This document shows, piece after piece, positions 1-8,766 of a DNA stretch of 64,000 nt. Origin of the DNA: Lactiplantibacillus daowaiensis (lineage in GTDB: Bacteria; Bacillota; Bacilli; Lactobacillales; Lactobacillaceae). Location: positions 146,023 through 210,022 of the forward strand of contig NZ_BJDJ01000003.1 of NCBI RefSeq assembly GCF_005405085.1. The letters are read 5' to 3'. Made by a program: the position numbers and the translations under genes. The notes under the pieces were generated by a model. The model made no database searches and was not told the origin of the DNA. It worked only from the letters and a program-made list of their open reading frames with translations. Each line of letters starts with the position of its first letter. Position 1 is the first letter of the stretch.

Positions 1-318
1 AATCGGGCGATTACCATGATCGGTGATTTGCGGATTGATCAAAACAAGTATCGAGTTACTCGCAATGGGGAAAAAATTAGTTTAACGCCCAAAGAGTTTG
101 AGTTGCTCGTTTACTTTATTGAACGAGAAGGTCGGGTCTTGAGTCGTGATGCGATCTTGAACCATGTGTGGGGCTATGACTATGCTAGCGAAACACGGAT
201 AGTTGACATTCACATTTCACATTTGCGTGAAAAAATTGAACATGATCCTAAAAAGCCGAAGCTAATTCGTACAGTGCGTGGCTTTGGTTATGAATTTGTA
301 GGTGATGAGCATGCCTAA
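1..318 (+). CDS. Response regulator, OmpR/PhoB family, C-terminal DNA-binding domain (5' end outside window)
   Basis: The reading frame is open from base 1, so the receiver domain lies outside the window. The visible ~105 residues form the winged-helix effector domain of OmpR/PhoB regulators: a segment around TPKEFELL, the recognition-helix region RVLSRDAIL and the C-terminal hairpin IRTVRGFGYEF. The stop overlaps the start of the following histidine kinase gene. The kinase is of PhoR type and a phosphate uptake operon follows, so this is probably the PhoP-like phosphate regulator. It may bind the TTTACA repeats at 1790-1828. The family assignment is sure; the phosphate role is inferred from context. 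Confidence 0.9.
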   Translation, partial: NRAITMIGDLRIDQNKYRVTRNGEKISLTPKEFELLVYFIEREGRVLSRDAILNHVWGYDYASETRIVDIHISHLREKIEHDPKKPKLIRTVRGFGYEFVGDEHA

Positions 319-1720
319 TCAGTGGCAACGCACGTTACGGCTATTAACGCTAGAGAATATCTTAACGTTAGTGCTTGGCATTGTTGTGTTGCAGCATTTT
401 ACGAAAATTCATTGGTCAACTGCATTAGTCGGTTGGCTAATTTTAGTTATAGCTGGTTTGGCAGCCATTGAGATGGGTGTCGTTTGGTTCCAACAGCGGG
501 CCCGGCAAAAAACAATTGATCGCATGGAAGCTAAATTACGGCAGATGAGTAGTCGTCAATTTCCACCGCATATTTTGTTGCCACAAAGTGATCCATTATA
601 TAGTCTGTCACAAGCTGTTAATCAACTGGAAACCTACCAACGAAGTCAAACGCAACGTGCACAGCTACAAGAAAAAGAATTAATGATGATTATGCGCTAT
701 TTACCAGTTGGTGTGATGGTGATCGATCATCATCGGCAAGTACAATTATCTAATCCGGCGATGGCTGAGCTATTGCAGCAGTCAATCAATGCTGTTGCGC
801 ACTTATATACGAAAGATATTCAACTCTATGCGCTAACAAAACTGATTGAGGATACGATTGCGACCCAACAAAATCAGCGGGCCACGATAACATTAACGCC
901 AGCACCGAATACGCAAGTTGTCGAGGCTACAACGGTCTATATCCAAAATAGTCGCTCACATTTTCAGATTGTTTTGATGCTCTATGATATTACTGAAGTT
1001 TATATGATTGAGCAGATGCAAGATGACTTTGTTAGCAATGCCAGTCATGAGCTAAAGACACCGATTACTGCGATTGCAGGTTTTACGGAAACCTTACTTA
1101 GTGGTGCCAAGGATGATCCCGAGACGTTAACGCAATTCTTACAAATTATTGCTGATGAGAGTCAGCGTTTGATTGATTTAATCCAAGATGTTTTATCGTT
1201 GTCACGTATTCGAGCCCAGAGTACGACGAGTTTGGCGTGGCAGACGGTCGCATTGCAACCGATTGTTGCGCATGAGACGTCCTTATTACAGCAGGCGATC
1301 AGTCGTAAGGATTTGACGATTCAAAATCAAATTGCGTCAGATATGATGGTTACCGTGGATGTTCAGAAGTTAAATCAAATTATAAAGAACCTACTTTCAA
1401 ATGCCATTAAATATAATCGTCCCGGTGGACAAGTCACTTTGTCAGCTACCGTATCGACTGATCAATGGCAACTAAAAGTACAAGATACTGGGATTGGAAT
1501 CAGTGCCGATGATCAGCAACGGATTTTTGAACGCTTTTATCGCGCAAGTCCGTCGCGGTCACAACAAGTGGTGAGCGGGACTGGCCTTGGGTTAGCGATT
1601 GTGCAAGAACTCGTTCATGCGTTGCATGGTCATGTGACCGTCACGAGTCAACGTGGGGTCGGGACGACCATGACTGTCGTTTTACCAATTAAGCCACCGA
1701 CCACGATAGCAACTAATTAA
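311..1720 (+). CDS. Sensor histidine kinase, PhoR/PnpS type
   Basis: This is a membrane sensor kinase of about 469 residues. Two hydrophobic segments lie in the first 60 residues with almost no extracellular loop. A PAS-like region follows (residues ~125-185, around YLPVGVMVIDHH). The HisKA domain has the phospho-acceptor in SHELKTP (His ~246), and the HATPase domain has the N box NLLSNAIKYN, G1 DTGIGI and G2 GTGLGLA. GTG 302, ATG 305 and ATG 311 are in frame. I prefer 311 because AGGTGA at 300-305 sits just upstream. The gene overlaps the regulator gene, as expected for a co-translated pair. The short sensor loop fits PhoR kinases that sense through the Pst/PhoU complex rather than binding phosphate directly. 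Confidence 0.9.
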   Translation: MPNQWQRTLRLLTLENILTLVLGIVVLQHFTKIHWSTALVGWLILVIAGLAAIEMGVVWFQQRARQKTIDRMEAKLRQMSSRQFPPHILLPQSDPLYSLSQAVNQLETYQRSQTQRAQLQEKELMMIMRYLPVGVMVIDHHRQVQLSNPAMAELLQQSINAVAHLYTKDIQLYALTKLIEDTIATQQNQRATITLTPAPNTQVVEATTVYIQNSRSHFQIVLMLYDITEVYMIEQMQDDFVSNASHELKTPITAIAGFTETLLSGAKDDPETLTQFLQIIADESQRLIDLIQDVLSLSRIRAQSTTSLAWQTVALQPIVAHETSLLQQAISRKDLTIQNQIASDMMVTVDVQKLNQIIKNLLSNAIKYNRPGGQVTLSATVSTDQWQLKVQDTGIGISADDQQRIFERFYRASPSRSQQVVSGTGLGLAIVQELVHALHGHVTVTSQRGVGTTMTVVLPIKPPTTIATN

Positions 1721-1759
1721 CAGTTAGTCACAGCATTCAGCTGTCACTAACTGTTTTTT
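1721..1759 (+). terminator. Rho-independent terminator after the two-component operon
   Basis: A 14-bp stem with one mismatch (1721-1734 with 1740-1753, loop ATTCA) is followed by a run of seven T. It separates the regulatory pair from pstS, so the pst genes probably use their own promoter. Confidence 0.85.
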
Positions 1760-1780
1760 TGTGCACCGATTGATTAAAAA

Positions 1781-1846
1781 TTAACGATATTTACACAATC
1801 TTTACAAAACGCATATTAAGCATTTACACAAAATTAGTAATATATA
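1781..1846 (+). promoter_or_regulatory. PhoP-box-like repeat array and pst promoter
   Basis: TTTACA occurs at 1790-1795, 1801-1806 and 1823-1828, that is at 11-bp and 22-bp intervals on one helix face. A weaker TTAACG is at 1781. Gram-positive PhoP sites are direct TT(A/C/T)ACA-type hexamers spaced about 11 bp, upstream of or overlapping the -35. A -10-like TAATAT at 1838-1843 follows ten bases after the last repeat. This suggests activation of pstS under phosphate limitation by the regulator encoded at the window edge. Confidence 0.6.
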
Positions 1847-1876
1847 TTTTGAGCAATGGGTAGGAGGTATTTTGTT

Positions 1877-2752
1877 ATGAAAAAAAGTCGGGTCATCCAA
1901 TTAGTAGGACTGATCTTGATTGGCATTGCACTTGGTTTCGGCTACACCCACCGGACTAATTCCAATGCTGGCGAGTCAATCACCGCAGTTGGTTCCACCG
2001 CCTTGCAACCACTAGTTGAAGCGGCGGGTGAACAATACAGTTCCAATCACACTGGGGTGTTCATCAACGTGCAAGGAGGCGGTTCTGGGACCGGCCTTAG
2101 TCAAATTCAATCGGGCGCTGTCGCTATCGGTAATTCAGATATTTTTGCTGAAGAACAAAGTGGGATCAATGCTAAGAAACTTAAAGATCACCGTGTTGCC
2201 GTTGTCGGGATTGCCCCGATTGTCAACAAAAAAGTTGGGGTTACCAACTTAACCAAGCAACAACTCATTCAGATTTTTACGGGTAAGGTAAAAAATTGGC
2301 GCGACGTTGGTGGCAAGAATCTGCCTATCGTGTTAATTAATCGGGCCCAAGGTTCCGGGACGCGGAAAACGTTTGAAAGTTATGCGTTAAACGGGCATGC
2401 TAGTGCTGACTCACAAGAACAAGATTCATCGGGATTAGCACGTTCAATCGTTGCCAGCACACCGGGCGCAATTAGTTATGTGGCCTTTTCATATTTAAAT
2501 TCATCGGTAACGACTGTTAAGGTCAATGGTGTTCGGCCAACGGATACCAACGTGCAGACTAATCGGTGGAAAATTTGGTCATATGAACATTTATATACGA
2601 GTCAACAACCAAATCAATTAACAAAAAACTTTATTAATTATATTTTATCGGCCGCTGTTCAAGAAAAGTTGGTCAAACAGTTAGGTTATATTTCGGTGCA
2701 TACGATGCAAGTACAGCGGAGTGCGACCGGGAAAATCACGGCAGTGAAATGA
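1877..2752 (+). CDS. pstS: Phosphate ABC transporter substrate-binding protein PstS
   Basis: This protein binds phosphate outside the membrane and delivers it to PstCA. The family hallmarks are AVGSTALQPLVEAA, NVQGGGSGTGLSQI and the later RAQGSGTRKTFESY, which form the phosphate site. ATG 1877 is chosen because TAGGAGGT at 1861-1868 precedes it; the upstream ATG at 1856 lies across that ribosome site. The product is 291 residues. The N-terminus has a hydrophobic segment (about residues 6-22) but no lipobox cysteine, so the protein is either held by an uncleaved signal anchor or released. It is the first gene of pstSCAB1B2-phoU. Confidence 0.93.
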   Translation: MKKSRVIQLVGLILIGIALGFGYTHRTNSNAGESITAVGSTALQPLVEAAGEQYSSNHTGVFINVQGGGSGTGLSQIQSGAVAIGNSDIFAEEQSGINAKKLKDHRVAVVGIAPIVNKKVGVTNLTKQQLIQIFTGKVKNWRDVGGKNLPIVLINRAQGSGTRKTFESYALNGHASADSQEQDSSGLARSIVASTPGAISYVAFSYLNSSVTTVKVNGVRPTDTNVQTNRWKIWSYEHLYTSQQPNQLTKNFINYILSAAVQEKLVKQLGYISVHTMQVQRSATGKITAVK

Positions 2753-2762
2753 GGGGTATCGT

Positions 2763-3692
2763 ATGGATAAAATTCGAGCGAGTTTATTAAAAAAGTCGGT
2801 CGCAAGTAAAATTGAGCGTCGGGGTAAGATTATTAGCTTATCTTGCTTGGCACTAATCATTCTGGTCGTCTTTTTGATTTTTTACTTTGTGGCGTCCCGG
2901 GGGTTAGCAACCTTCTTTTCAAATCATATTAACTTGTGGTCCTTTTTAAGCGGTACGCAGTGGAACCCAGGAACGGTTGGCACTAATGGTCAACCAGCAG
3001 TGGGTGCGTTACCAATGATTGTCGGCTCGTTTTTAATTACGATTTTTTCGGCGATTGTAGCAACCCCATTTGCAATTGGCACGGCGGTCTTCATGACCGA
3101 AATTTCACCACGTCGCGGGGCCAAAATCTTACGACCAGTAACGGAGTTACTAGTGGGTATCCCATCAGTTGTTTATGGGTTTATCGGGTTACAAGTCGTG
3201 GTCCCATTTGTGCGGAGTACTTTTGGTGGTAGTGGTTATGGGATTTTGTCTGGGACCTTTGTCTTGTTTGTCATGATCTTACCAACTGTGACGTCAATGA
3301 GTGCCGATGCGTTAAATGCAGTCCCACGATATTATCGAGAAGCTTCATTAGCCTTAGGGGCAACCCGTTGGCAAACGATTTATAAAGTTGTTTTGCGGGC
3401 TGCGATTCCTGGCATGCTAACTGCGATTGTGTTCGGGATGGCCCGTGCCTTTGGGGAAGCTTTAGCTGTTCAAATGGTCATTGGGAATGCGACATTGTTA
3501 CCACAAAACTTAGTTTCCCCAGCGTCAACGTTAACGAGTATTTTAACGATGGGGATTGGGAATACAGTTATGGGCTCACTACAAAATAATGCTTTGTGGT
3601 CCTTAGCCATGATCTTGCTTTTAATGTCACTCTTCTTTAACTTAGTGATCCGGTATATTGGTCGAAAGGGGAAATTAAATCATGAACGCTAA
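2763..3692 (+). CDS. pstC: Phosphate ABC transporter permease PstC
   Basis: One of the two membrane subunits of the high-affinity phosphate importer. The 309 residues contain about six transmembrane helices and the cytoplasmic EAA loop (YREASLALGATRWQTIYKVV) that docks on the ATPase. A long first periplasmic-side loop (SGTQWNPG) is typical of PstC. It starts 10 bases after pstS and overlaps pstA by 11 bases, which indicates translational coupling. PstC and PstA look alike; this copy is called PstC from its order and the SGTQWNP motif. Confidence 0.93.
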   Translation: MDKIRASLLKKSVASKIERRGKIISLSCLALIILVVFLIFYFVASRGLATFFSNHINLWSFLSGTQWNPGTVGTNGQPAVGALPMIVGSFLITIFSAIVATPFAIGTAVFMTEISPRRGAKILRPVTELLVGIPSVVYGFIGLQVVVPFVRSTFGGSGYGILSGTFVLFVMILPTVTSMSADALNAVPRYYREASLALGATRWQTIYKVVLRAAIPGMLTAIVFGMARAFGEALAVQMVIGNATLLPQNLVSPASTLTSILTMGIGNTVMGSLQNNALWSLAMILLLMSLFFNLVIRYIGRKGKLNHER

Positions 3693-4566
3693 ACGAATCG
3701 ATAAAGTAGCAACTGGCATTTTATATGCAATTGCCGGTTTTGTGGTCATTATTTTGATTGCCTTGCTTGGCTATATTCTTGTTCAAGGGGTGCCTGAAAT
3801 TTCCTGGCACTTCTTAACATCACCAGCGCTGGCGTTTGAAGCTGGTGGGGGGATTGGCATTCAGTTGTTTAATTCCTTTTATCTCCTGCTTTTAGCGTTG
3901 CTGATTTCATTACCAATCTCGCTAGGTGCTGGGATTTACTTGAATGAATATGCTGGTCAGAATACCATTACTGGTTTAATTCGTACCACGATTGAAATTT
4001 TAAGTTCACTACCGTCAGTTGTCGTGGGGTTATTTGGCTACTTATTCTTCGTAGTCCAGTTCAAACTGGGATTCTCAATTCTCTCAGGTGCGTTTGCATT
4101 AACGGTTTTCAACTTGCCGATCTTGACTCGAAGTATTGAAGAAGCTTTGGCGAATATCTCAGATAGTCAACGTGAAGCTGGCTATGCTTTAGGGTTGTCA
4201 CGTTGGGAAACCGTCACTAAAATTGTGGTACCAGCAGCCTTACCAAGTATTATTACCGGGGTAGTCTTAAGTGCCGGTCGGATTTTTGGGGAAGCTGCGG
4301 CCTTGATTTACACGGCTGGTCAAAGTGCACCGGCACTAGATTTTAGTAATTGGAACCCATTTGATATTAGTAGCCCACTGAGCCCATTACGGCCAGCTGA
4401 AACGTTGGCGGTACACATTTGGAAGATTAACTCTGAAGGTATTATGCCTGATGCCAAGGCTGTTTCAGCTGGTGCATCAGCGGTCTTGATTATCGCCGTC
4501 TTATTGTTTAACTTCTTGGCGCGCTGGCTCGGCAAGCGCTTGTATAAACACTTAACGGCAGAATAG
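3682..4566 (+). CDS. pstA: Phosphate ABC transporter permease PstA
   Basis: The second membrane subunit of the Pst importer, with 294 residues and about six helices. The EAA loop reads QREAGYALGLSRWETVTKIV. The motif GGIGIQLFNSFYLL and the serine-rich SSLPSVVVGLFGYLFF are characteristic of PstA. The start lies inside the end of pstC. pstB follows after 13 bases with a GGGGGTCC ribosome site. Confidence 0.93.
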   Translation: MNAKRIDKVATGILYAIAGFVVIILIALLGYILVQGVPEISWHFLTSPALAFEAGGGIGIQLFNSFYLLLLALLISLPISLGAGIYLNEYAGQNTITGLIRTTIEILSSLPSVVVGLFGYLFFVVQFKLGFSILSGAFALTVFNLPILTRSIEEALANISDSQREAGYALGLSRWETVTKIVVPAALPSIITGVVLSAGRIFGEAAALIYTAGQSAPALDFSNWNPFDISSPLSPLRPAETLAVHIWKINSEGIMPDAKAVSAGASAVLIIAVLLFNFLARWLGKRLYKHLTAE

Positions 4567-4579
4567 GGGGTCCTTTTAA

Positions 4580-5389
4580 ATGCAAAATGACAATATGGAA
4601 ACGAGTCAACGTAGTATTATGCACTTTGATCCAAAAGCGCATGAAATCGCGTTATCAACTGAAGATTTACATGTGTTTTATGGTCAAAGCGAAGCTATTT
4701 CAGAAGGTGATTTGCAATTTGAACGGTATAAAATCAGTTCATTAATTGGGCCTTCTGGTTCGGGTAAATCCACGTTCTTACGTTCGTTGAACCGAATGAA
4801 CGACCGGATTGCAACCGTTAAGGGTAAAATCATGTATCGCGGTCTTGATATCAATAGTAACGATATTGACGTTTACGAAATGCGGCGCCATATTGGTATG
4901 GTGTTTCAACGGCCTAACCCATTTGCAAAGTCGATTTATGAGAACATTGCTTTTGCGTTACGCCAACGTGGGACGAATAAAAAACAAGAATTAGATGAAA
5001 TTGTTGAGACGTCATTACGGCAAGCAGCCATGTGGGATCAGGTTAAAGATGATCTCAATAAGAGTGCTTTAGCACTTTCTGGTGGGCAGCAACAACGGTT
5101 GTGCATTGCCCGGGCGATTGCGGTCAAGCCAGATATCTTACTGTTAGATGAACCGGCCAGTGCGTTGGACCCTGTCTCAACGAGTCAAATTGAAGATACG
5201 TTATTAGAATTAAAACAAAATTACACGATCATCATCGTGACACATAATATGCAACAAGCATCACGGATCAGTGATTACACGGCATTTTTCAATATGGGTA
5301 AAGTTTTGGAATATGCTGAAACCGGGGATATCTTTACGAATCCAAAAGTCGATATCACCAATGACTATATTTCCGGGAACTTTGGATAG
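4580..5389 (+). CDS. pstB: Phosphate ABC transporter ATP-binding protein PstB (first copy)
   Basis: ATPase subunit of the phosphate importer, 269 residues. Walker [10 protein letters not shown] is near residue 57, the signature is LSGGQQQR, and Walker B is [12 protein letters not shown] with the following H-loop HNMQQASR. It carries about 20 extra N-terminal residues compared with the second copy. Two tandem pstB genes are usual in lactobacilli and streptococci; whether both ATPases pair with the same permeases cannot be read from sequence. Confidence 0.93.
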   Translation: MQNDNMETSQRSIMHFDPKAHEIALSTEDLHVFYGQSEAISEGDLQFERYKISSLIGPSGSGKSTFLRSLNRMNDRIATVKGKIMYRGLDINSNDIDVYEMRRHIGMVFQRPNPFAKSIYENIAFALRQRGTNKKQELDEIVETSLRQAAMWDQVKDDLNKSALALSGGQQQRLCIARAIAVKPDILLLDEPASALDPVSTSQIEDTLLELKQNYTIIIVTHNMQQASRISDYTAFFNMGKVLEYAETGDIFTNPKVDITNDYISGNFG

Positions 5390-5400
5390 GAGGACTGTTG

Positions 5401-6156
5401 ATGAGTACGATTTTAACGACGGAAAACTTATCATTATTTTATGGTAAGAAAGAAGCCCTTAAAGGCATTAATATGAGTTTCGAAAAGACTGGAATCACTG
5501 CTTTGATCGGTCCTTCTGGGTGTGGTAAGTCAACGTTTTTACGGTGCCTAAATCGCATGAATGACTTAATTCCAGGGGTCACGATCACTGGTGATGTGAA
5601 GTTTAATGGCAACAATATCTACGCCCCAACCACCGATACCGTACAATTACGAAAAGAAATCGGCATGGTGTTCCAACAACCCAACCCATTTCCATTTTCG
5701 ATTTATGAAAATGTGGTTTACGGTCTGCGATTGGCAGGCGTTCGTGATAAAGAACGTTTGGATGCGGCTGTTGAAAAGAGTTTGAAGCAAGCAGCCATTT
5801 GGGATGAAGTTAAAGATCGCTTGCATGTTAATGCGCTATCGCTATCTGGTGGGCAACAACAGCGGGTTTGTATTGCCCGGGTATTGGCTGTAGAACCTGA
5901 TATTATTTTATTAGATGAAGCAACCAGTGCCTTAGACCCGGTTTCGAGTCATATGATTGAAATGACCCTATTGAATTTACGGCATGATTACACTATCATA
6001 ACTGTTACGCATAATATGCAACAGGCTTCACGAATTTCTGATCGGACCGCCTTTTTCTTAAATGGTGAATTGATTGAGGCGAATGATACCAAACAGATTT
6101 TCATGAATCCGGTTAAACAAGAAACCAATGACTATATCTCAGGACGATTTGGTTAG
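5401..6156 (+). CDS. pstB: Phosphate ABC transporter ATP-binding protein PstB (second copy)
   Basis: Second PstB paralogue of 251 residues with Walker [10 protein letters not shown], signature LSGGQQQR and Walker [19 protein letters not shown] at 5388-5393 overlaps the stop of the first copy and sits seven bases before ATG 5401, so the in-frame TTG at 5398 is not the start. The Cys in Walker A and the DEATSALD box distinguish it from its neighbour ([17 protein letters not shown]), so the two copies are diverged and not a recent tandem duplication. Confidence 0.93.
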   Translation: MSTILTTENLSLFYGKKEALKGINMSFEKTGITALIGPSGCGKSTFLRCLNRMNDLIPGVTITGDVKFNGNNIYAPTTDTVQLRKEIGMVFQQPNPFPFSIYENVVYGLRLAGVRDKERLDAAVEKSLKQAAIWDEVKDRLHVNALSLSGGQQQRVCIARVLAVEPDIILLDEATSALDPVSSHMIEMTLLNLRHDYTIITVTHNMQQASRISDRTAFFLNGELIEANDTKQIFMNPVKQETNDYISGRFG

Positions 6157-6167
6157 GAGGATGAACC

Positions 6168-6842
6168 ATGCGACGACTATTTGACGATGAGTTAAATGAT
6201 ATTGATGCTAATTTCACTGAAATGGGGATGATGGTGAGTGAAACCATCGAAAAGTCAGTGAAGGCTTTTATTGACCATGATCGTGAATTGGCCCAAGAAA
6301 TCATTGATAATGATGCGAAGATCAATCAACGTGAAGTTGAGCTTGAACAAAAATCATTTGAAATGATTGCGTTATACCAACCAGTGACTTCCGATTTGCG
6401 CGAAATTGTCACAATTTTAAAGGCTGTTTCCGAATTGGAACGAATGGCGGATTATGCACGAAACATTGCGCATGCGACGATTCGTGTGAAAGGCCATGTC
6501 CGGGTCCCTGAAATTGAAGCCCAACTATCCGAAATGGGTAACCGGGTCCGCAAAATGGTCGAAGAAATGTTAACGGCCTATGTTAAAAGTGATGATGTTG
6601 CTGCCCGTAAAGTGGCGGCTAAGGATGCTAAAGTTGGCGAGATGTATGACAAAATTAACGCCAACGGTATTTCCAAAATGGAACGACATCCTGAGACCGT
6701 TATCGGTTCAACGGATTATTTAAACGTTGCGAGTTATCTAATGCGGATTGGGGCGTTAGTAACTAATGTCGGCGAATGGATTGTCTATTTAAATACCGGG
6801 AAGATTGTCGAATTAAATCCCGAAAGTTCGAACTTAGTTTAG
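6168..6842 (+). CDS. phoU: Phosphate transport regulator PhoU
   Basis: PhoU links the Pst importer to the PhoR-type kinase and keeps phosphate signalling off when phosphate is plentiful. The 224-residue protein has the two three-helix-bundle repeats of the family. Each carries a metal-binding acidic cluster; the first includes LVTILKAVSELERMADYARN-like sequence and the second DYLNVASYLMRIGALVTNVGE-like sequence. AGGAGG at 6155-6160 overlaps the pstB stop. It is the last gene of the operon. No hairpin terminator is visible after it. Confidence 0.93.
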   Translation: MRRLFDDELNDIDANFTEMGMMVSETIEKSVKAFIDHDRELAQEIIDNDAKINQREVELEQKSFEMIALYQPVTSDLREIVTILKAVSELERMADYARNIAHATIRVKGHVRVPEIEAQLSEMGNRVRKMVEEMLTAYVKSDDVAARKVAAKDAKVGEMYDKINANGISKMERHPETVIGSTDYLNVASYLMRIGALVTNVGEWIVYLNTGKIVELNPESSNLV

Positions 6843-6879
6843 TCAATCATAAATAATGTCTAAAGGTGATTCCTCAAAT

Positions 6880-6908
6880 TTGCAAGTCGGATTTTTAATC
6901 GGTAAGAT
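6880..6908 (+). promoter_or_regulatory. Promoter of the PspC-domain gene
   Basis: TTGCAA at 6880-6885 and TAAGAT at 6903-6908 are separated by 17 bases, 36 bases before the ATG of the following gene. This fits a sigma-A promoter and marks a new transcription unit after phoU. Confidence 0.6.
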
Positions 6909-6943
6909 AGAGTTAGACCAGATAAATTCGAGGAGTCGATCTT

Positions 6944-7270
6944 ATGAAAACTAAAACTAATCGTAAATTAACTAAATCAAATGATCGCGTTTTTGCCGGT
7001 GTCTTAGGTGGTATCGCGGAATATCTACAATGGAATCCTACTGTATTACGTGTTTTATTTGTCCTTTTAACCATCGCTTCACACGGGGCGGGATTGTTGA
7101 TCTACTTGTTATTGATGACCATTATGCCTAGCAGACCTGAAAAGGCGGGCTTTTTTGAACAAATGCGCCAGGCCGGCCAGACCGGCTCGACGCAGGCGGC
7201 ACGTGAACCTAAAGGGCGTAAAGCAATTCATAATGTACATGAAGAAGATGAACCGCGCCATCAAGATTAA
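6944..7270 (+). CDS. PspC-domain membrane protein
   Basis: The 108-residue protein opens with the PspC domain: KLTKSNDRVFAGVLGGIAEYL followed by one transmembrane segment (about residues 43-64). The rest is a hydrophilic, charged tail ending in EEDEPRHQD. PspC proteins respond to cell-envelope stress, and in Firmicutes they often sit next to YvlD-type proteins, as here. The start has a GAGGAG ribosome site (6930-6935). It lies 15 bases before the next gene and is probably co-transcribed with it. Confidence 0.85.
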   Translation: MKTKTNRKLTKSNDRVFAGVLGGIAEYLQWNPTVLRVLFVLLTIASHGAGLLIYLLLMTIMPSRPEKAGFFEQMRQAGQTGSTQAAREPKGRKAIHNVHEEDEPRHQD

Positions 7271-7285
7271 TGGAGTGATAGTGAA

Positions 7286-7639
7286 GTGGGTTTTTGGAAA
7301 CGAATTTTAATTAATACAGTGTTATTCATCGCAATTGCAGGCTTTTTCCAGACTAGTTTTCACGTGGCTAATATTTGGGTCGCGTTGATTGCAAGTTTTG
7401 TCTTAGCCATTTTGAATGCCGGCGTCAAACCTTTTCTTGTCCTACTGTCCTTACCGATTACGTTTTTAACGCTAGGGTTGTTCAGTATTGTGATTAACGG
7501 CTTGATGTTGCAACTAACCTCATTTTTTATGGGTCATGCGAACTTTGGCTTTTCAAGTTTCGGGATGGCGATGTTAGTGTCAATTTTGATGTCTATTGCG
7601 AATGCGATTGTTTCTAATTTTTTCGCTAAGAGTGCTTAA
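7286..7639 (+). CDS. YvlD-like small membrane protein (phage holin family 4 superfamily)
   Basis: This 117-residue protein has four predicted transmembrane helices and almost no soluble part. The arrangement WKRILINTVLFIAIAGFF ... AILNAGVKPFLVLLSLPIT ... LTLGLFSIVINGLML is characteristic of the YvlD family (annotated as phage holin family 4), which accompanies PspC and LiaF/PspA-type envelope stress genes. The start is GTG 7286 after GGAG at 7272. It is not a phage gene: no phage context exists. The molecular function is unknown. Confidence 0.8.
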   Translation: MGFWKRILINTVLFIAIAGFFQTSFHVANIWVALIASFVLAILNAGVKPFLVLLSLPITFLTLGLFSIVINGLMLQLTSFFMGHANFGFSSFGMAMLVSILMSIANAIVSNFFAKSA

Positions 7640-7800
7640 CAAGGATGAATAAAGCGCTTTAAAGTGCTAAGATTAGAAGATAGGAATGATCCGTTTCGAT
7701 CAAGGAAGCACGGTCGGCTTGAAAGTTGGTGGCAATAGCGACCATGGACATGCCGATGGTGCTTTTTTTGATTAACGGAACCGATTTGGGAGGGATTAAC

Positions 7801-8751
7801 TTGGCTGGAAGTGTAACCGTTGCCGATTTAGTGAAAAATACCCGCTTGGATGTTTATCATGGCGCCAAGCTATTAGATGATAAGGTCATTACGACTAGTG
7901 ATATTTCACGTCCGGGGCTCGCGCTCACGGGCTATTTTAACTACTACCCGCGTGAACGGGTGCAATTATTGGGAAAAACTGAAACCGCTTATTCGAAAAA
8001 TATGAGTCATGATGAACGGCTGATGATTTTCCGGAAGATGTGTCAATTAACGACACCGGCTTTTGTGATTTCGACTGGTTTACCAGTACCAGAAGAATTG
8101 GTTCAGGCTGGTGAAGAAAACGGGGTACCAATTTTAGGTACCAAAATGACTTCTTCACGTGTTTTGAGTAATATGACCAACTACTTGGAAGGTAAGTTGG
8201 CAGAACGCCAATCAGTTCATGGCGTCTTAGTGGATATTTATGGTTTAGGCGTTTTGATCACTGGTGACTCTGGTGTGGGTAAAAGTGAAACGGCATTGGA
8301 ACTTGTTAAGCGGGGCCATCGGTTAATTGCTGATGATCGTGTGGATGTTTATCAACAAGACGAACAAACTTTAGTTGGTGAAGCACCTAGAATCTTGAAT
8401 CACTTACTTGAGATTCGGGGGATTGGGATTATTGATGTCATGAACTTGTTTGGTGCTGGTGCGGTGCGGCAAGATACGGATATCGATTTAATCGTACACT
8501 TAGAGAATTGGACGCCTGATAAGCAATTTGATAGACTAGGGAATGGAGAACAGTCCCGTAAGTTCTTTGATGTGGAAGTACCTGAAATTTCGATTCCAGT
8601 TAAAACTGGTCGGAACTTGGCAATTATTATTGAAGCTGCGGCGATGAACTTCCGGGCTGAAAGCATGGGTTACGATGCGACAAAGGTTTTCGATGATAAT
8701 TTGAACTCCCTCATTAAAGAAAATTCGGCACACGATTCTCACAAGCATTAA
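7801..8751 (+). CDS. hprK: HPr kinase/phosphorylase HprK
   Basis: This bifunctional enzyme phosphorylates HPr at Ser46 with ATP and removes the phosphate again. P-Ser-HPr is the co-repressor of CcpA. Walker A is GDSGVGKS (residues ~155-162), followed by the HprK signature LEIRGIGIIDVMNLFGAGAV. I start it at TTG 7801 because GGGAGGG at 7788-7794 stands six bases ahead and gives 316 residues beginning MAGSVTVADLV, the family's usual N-terminus and length. The frame stays open to GTG 7726, which would add 25 atypical residues with no ribosome site. It is followed 15 bases later by lgt. Its output acts on the cre sites seen near pox and pgm. Confidence 0.93.
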   Translation: MAGSVTVADLVKNTRLDVYHGAKLLDDKVITTSDISRPGLALTGYFNYYPRERVQLLGKTETAYSKNMSHDERLMIFRKMCQLTTPAFVISTGLPVPEELVQAGEENGVPILGTKMTSSRVLSNMTNYLEGKLAERQSVHGVLVDIYGLGVLITGDSGVGKSETALELVKRGHRLIADDRVDVYQQDEQTLVGEAPRILNHLLEIRGIGIIDVMNLFGAGAVRQDTDIDLIVHLENWTPDKQFDRLGNGEQSRKFFDVEVPEISIPVKTGRNLAIIIEAAAMNFRAESMGYDATKVFDDNLNSLIKENSAHDSHKH

Positions 8752-8766
8752 GGAGATGGCAACAGC

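Noticed and set aside
4580..6156. Recent tandem duplication of pstB
   Set aside because: The two proteins differ in Walker A and B residues, length and most other positions, so the duplication is old and family-wide.
7286..7639. Phage holin and prophage remnant
   Set aside because: The holin label is a superfamily name for YvlD-like proteins; no integrase, phage structural gene or attachment repeat is nearby.
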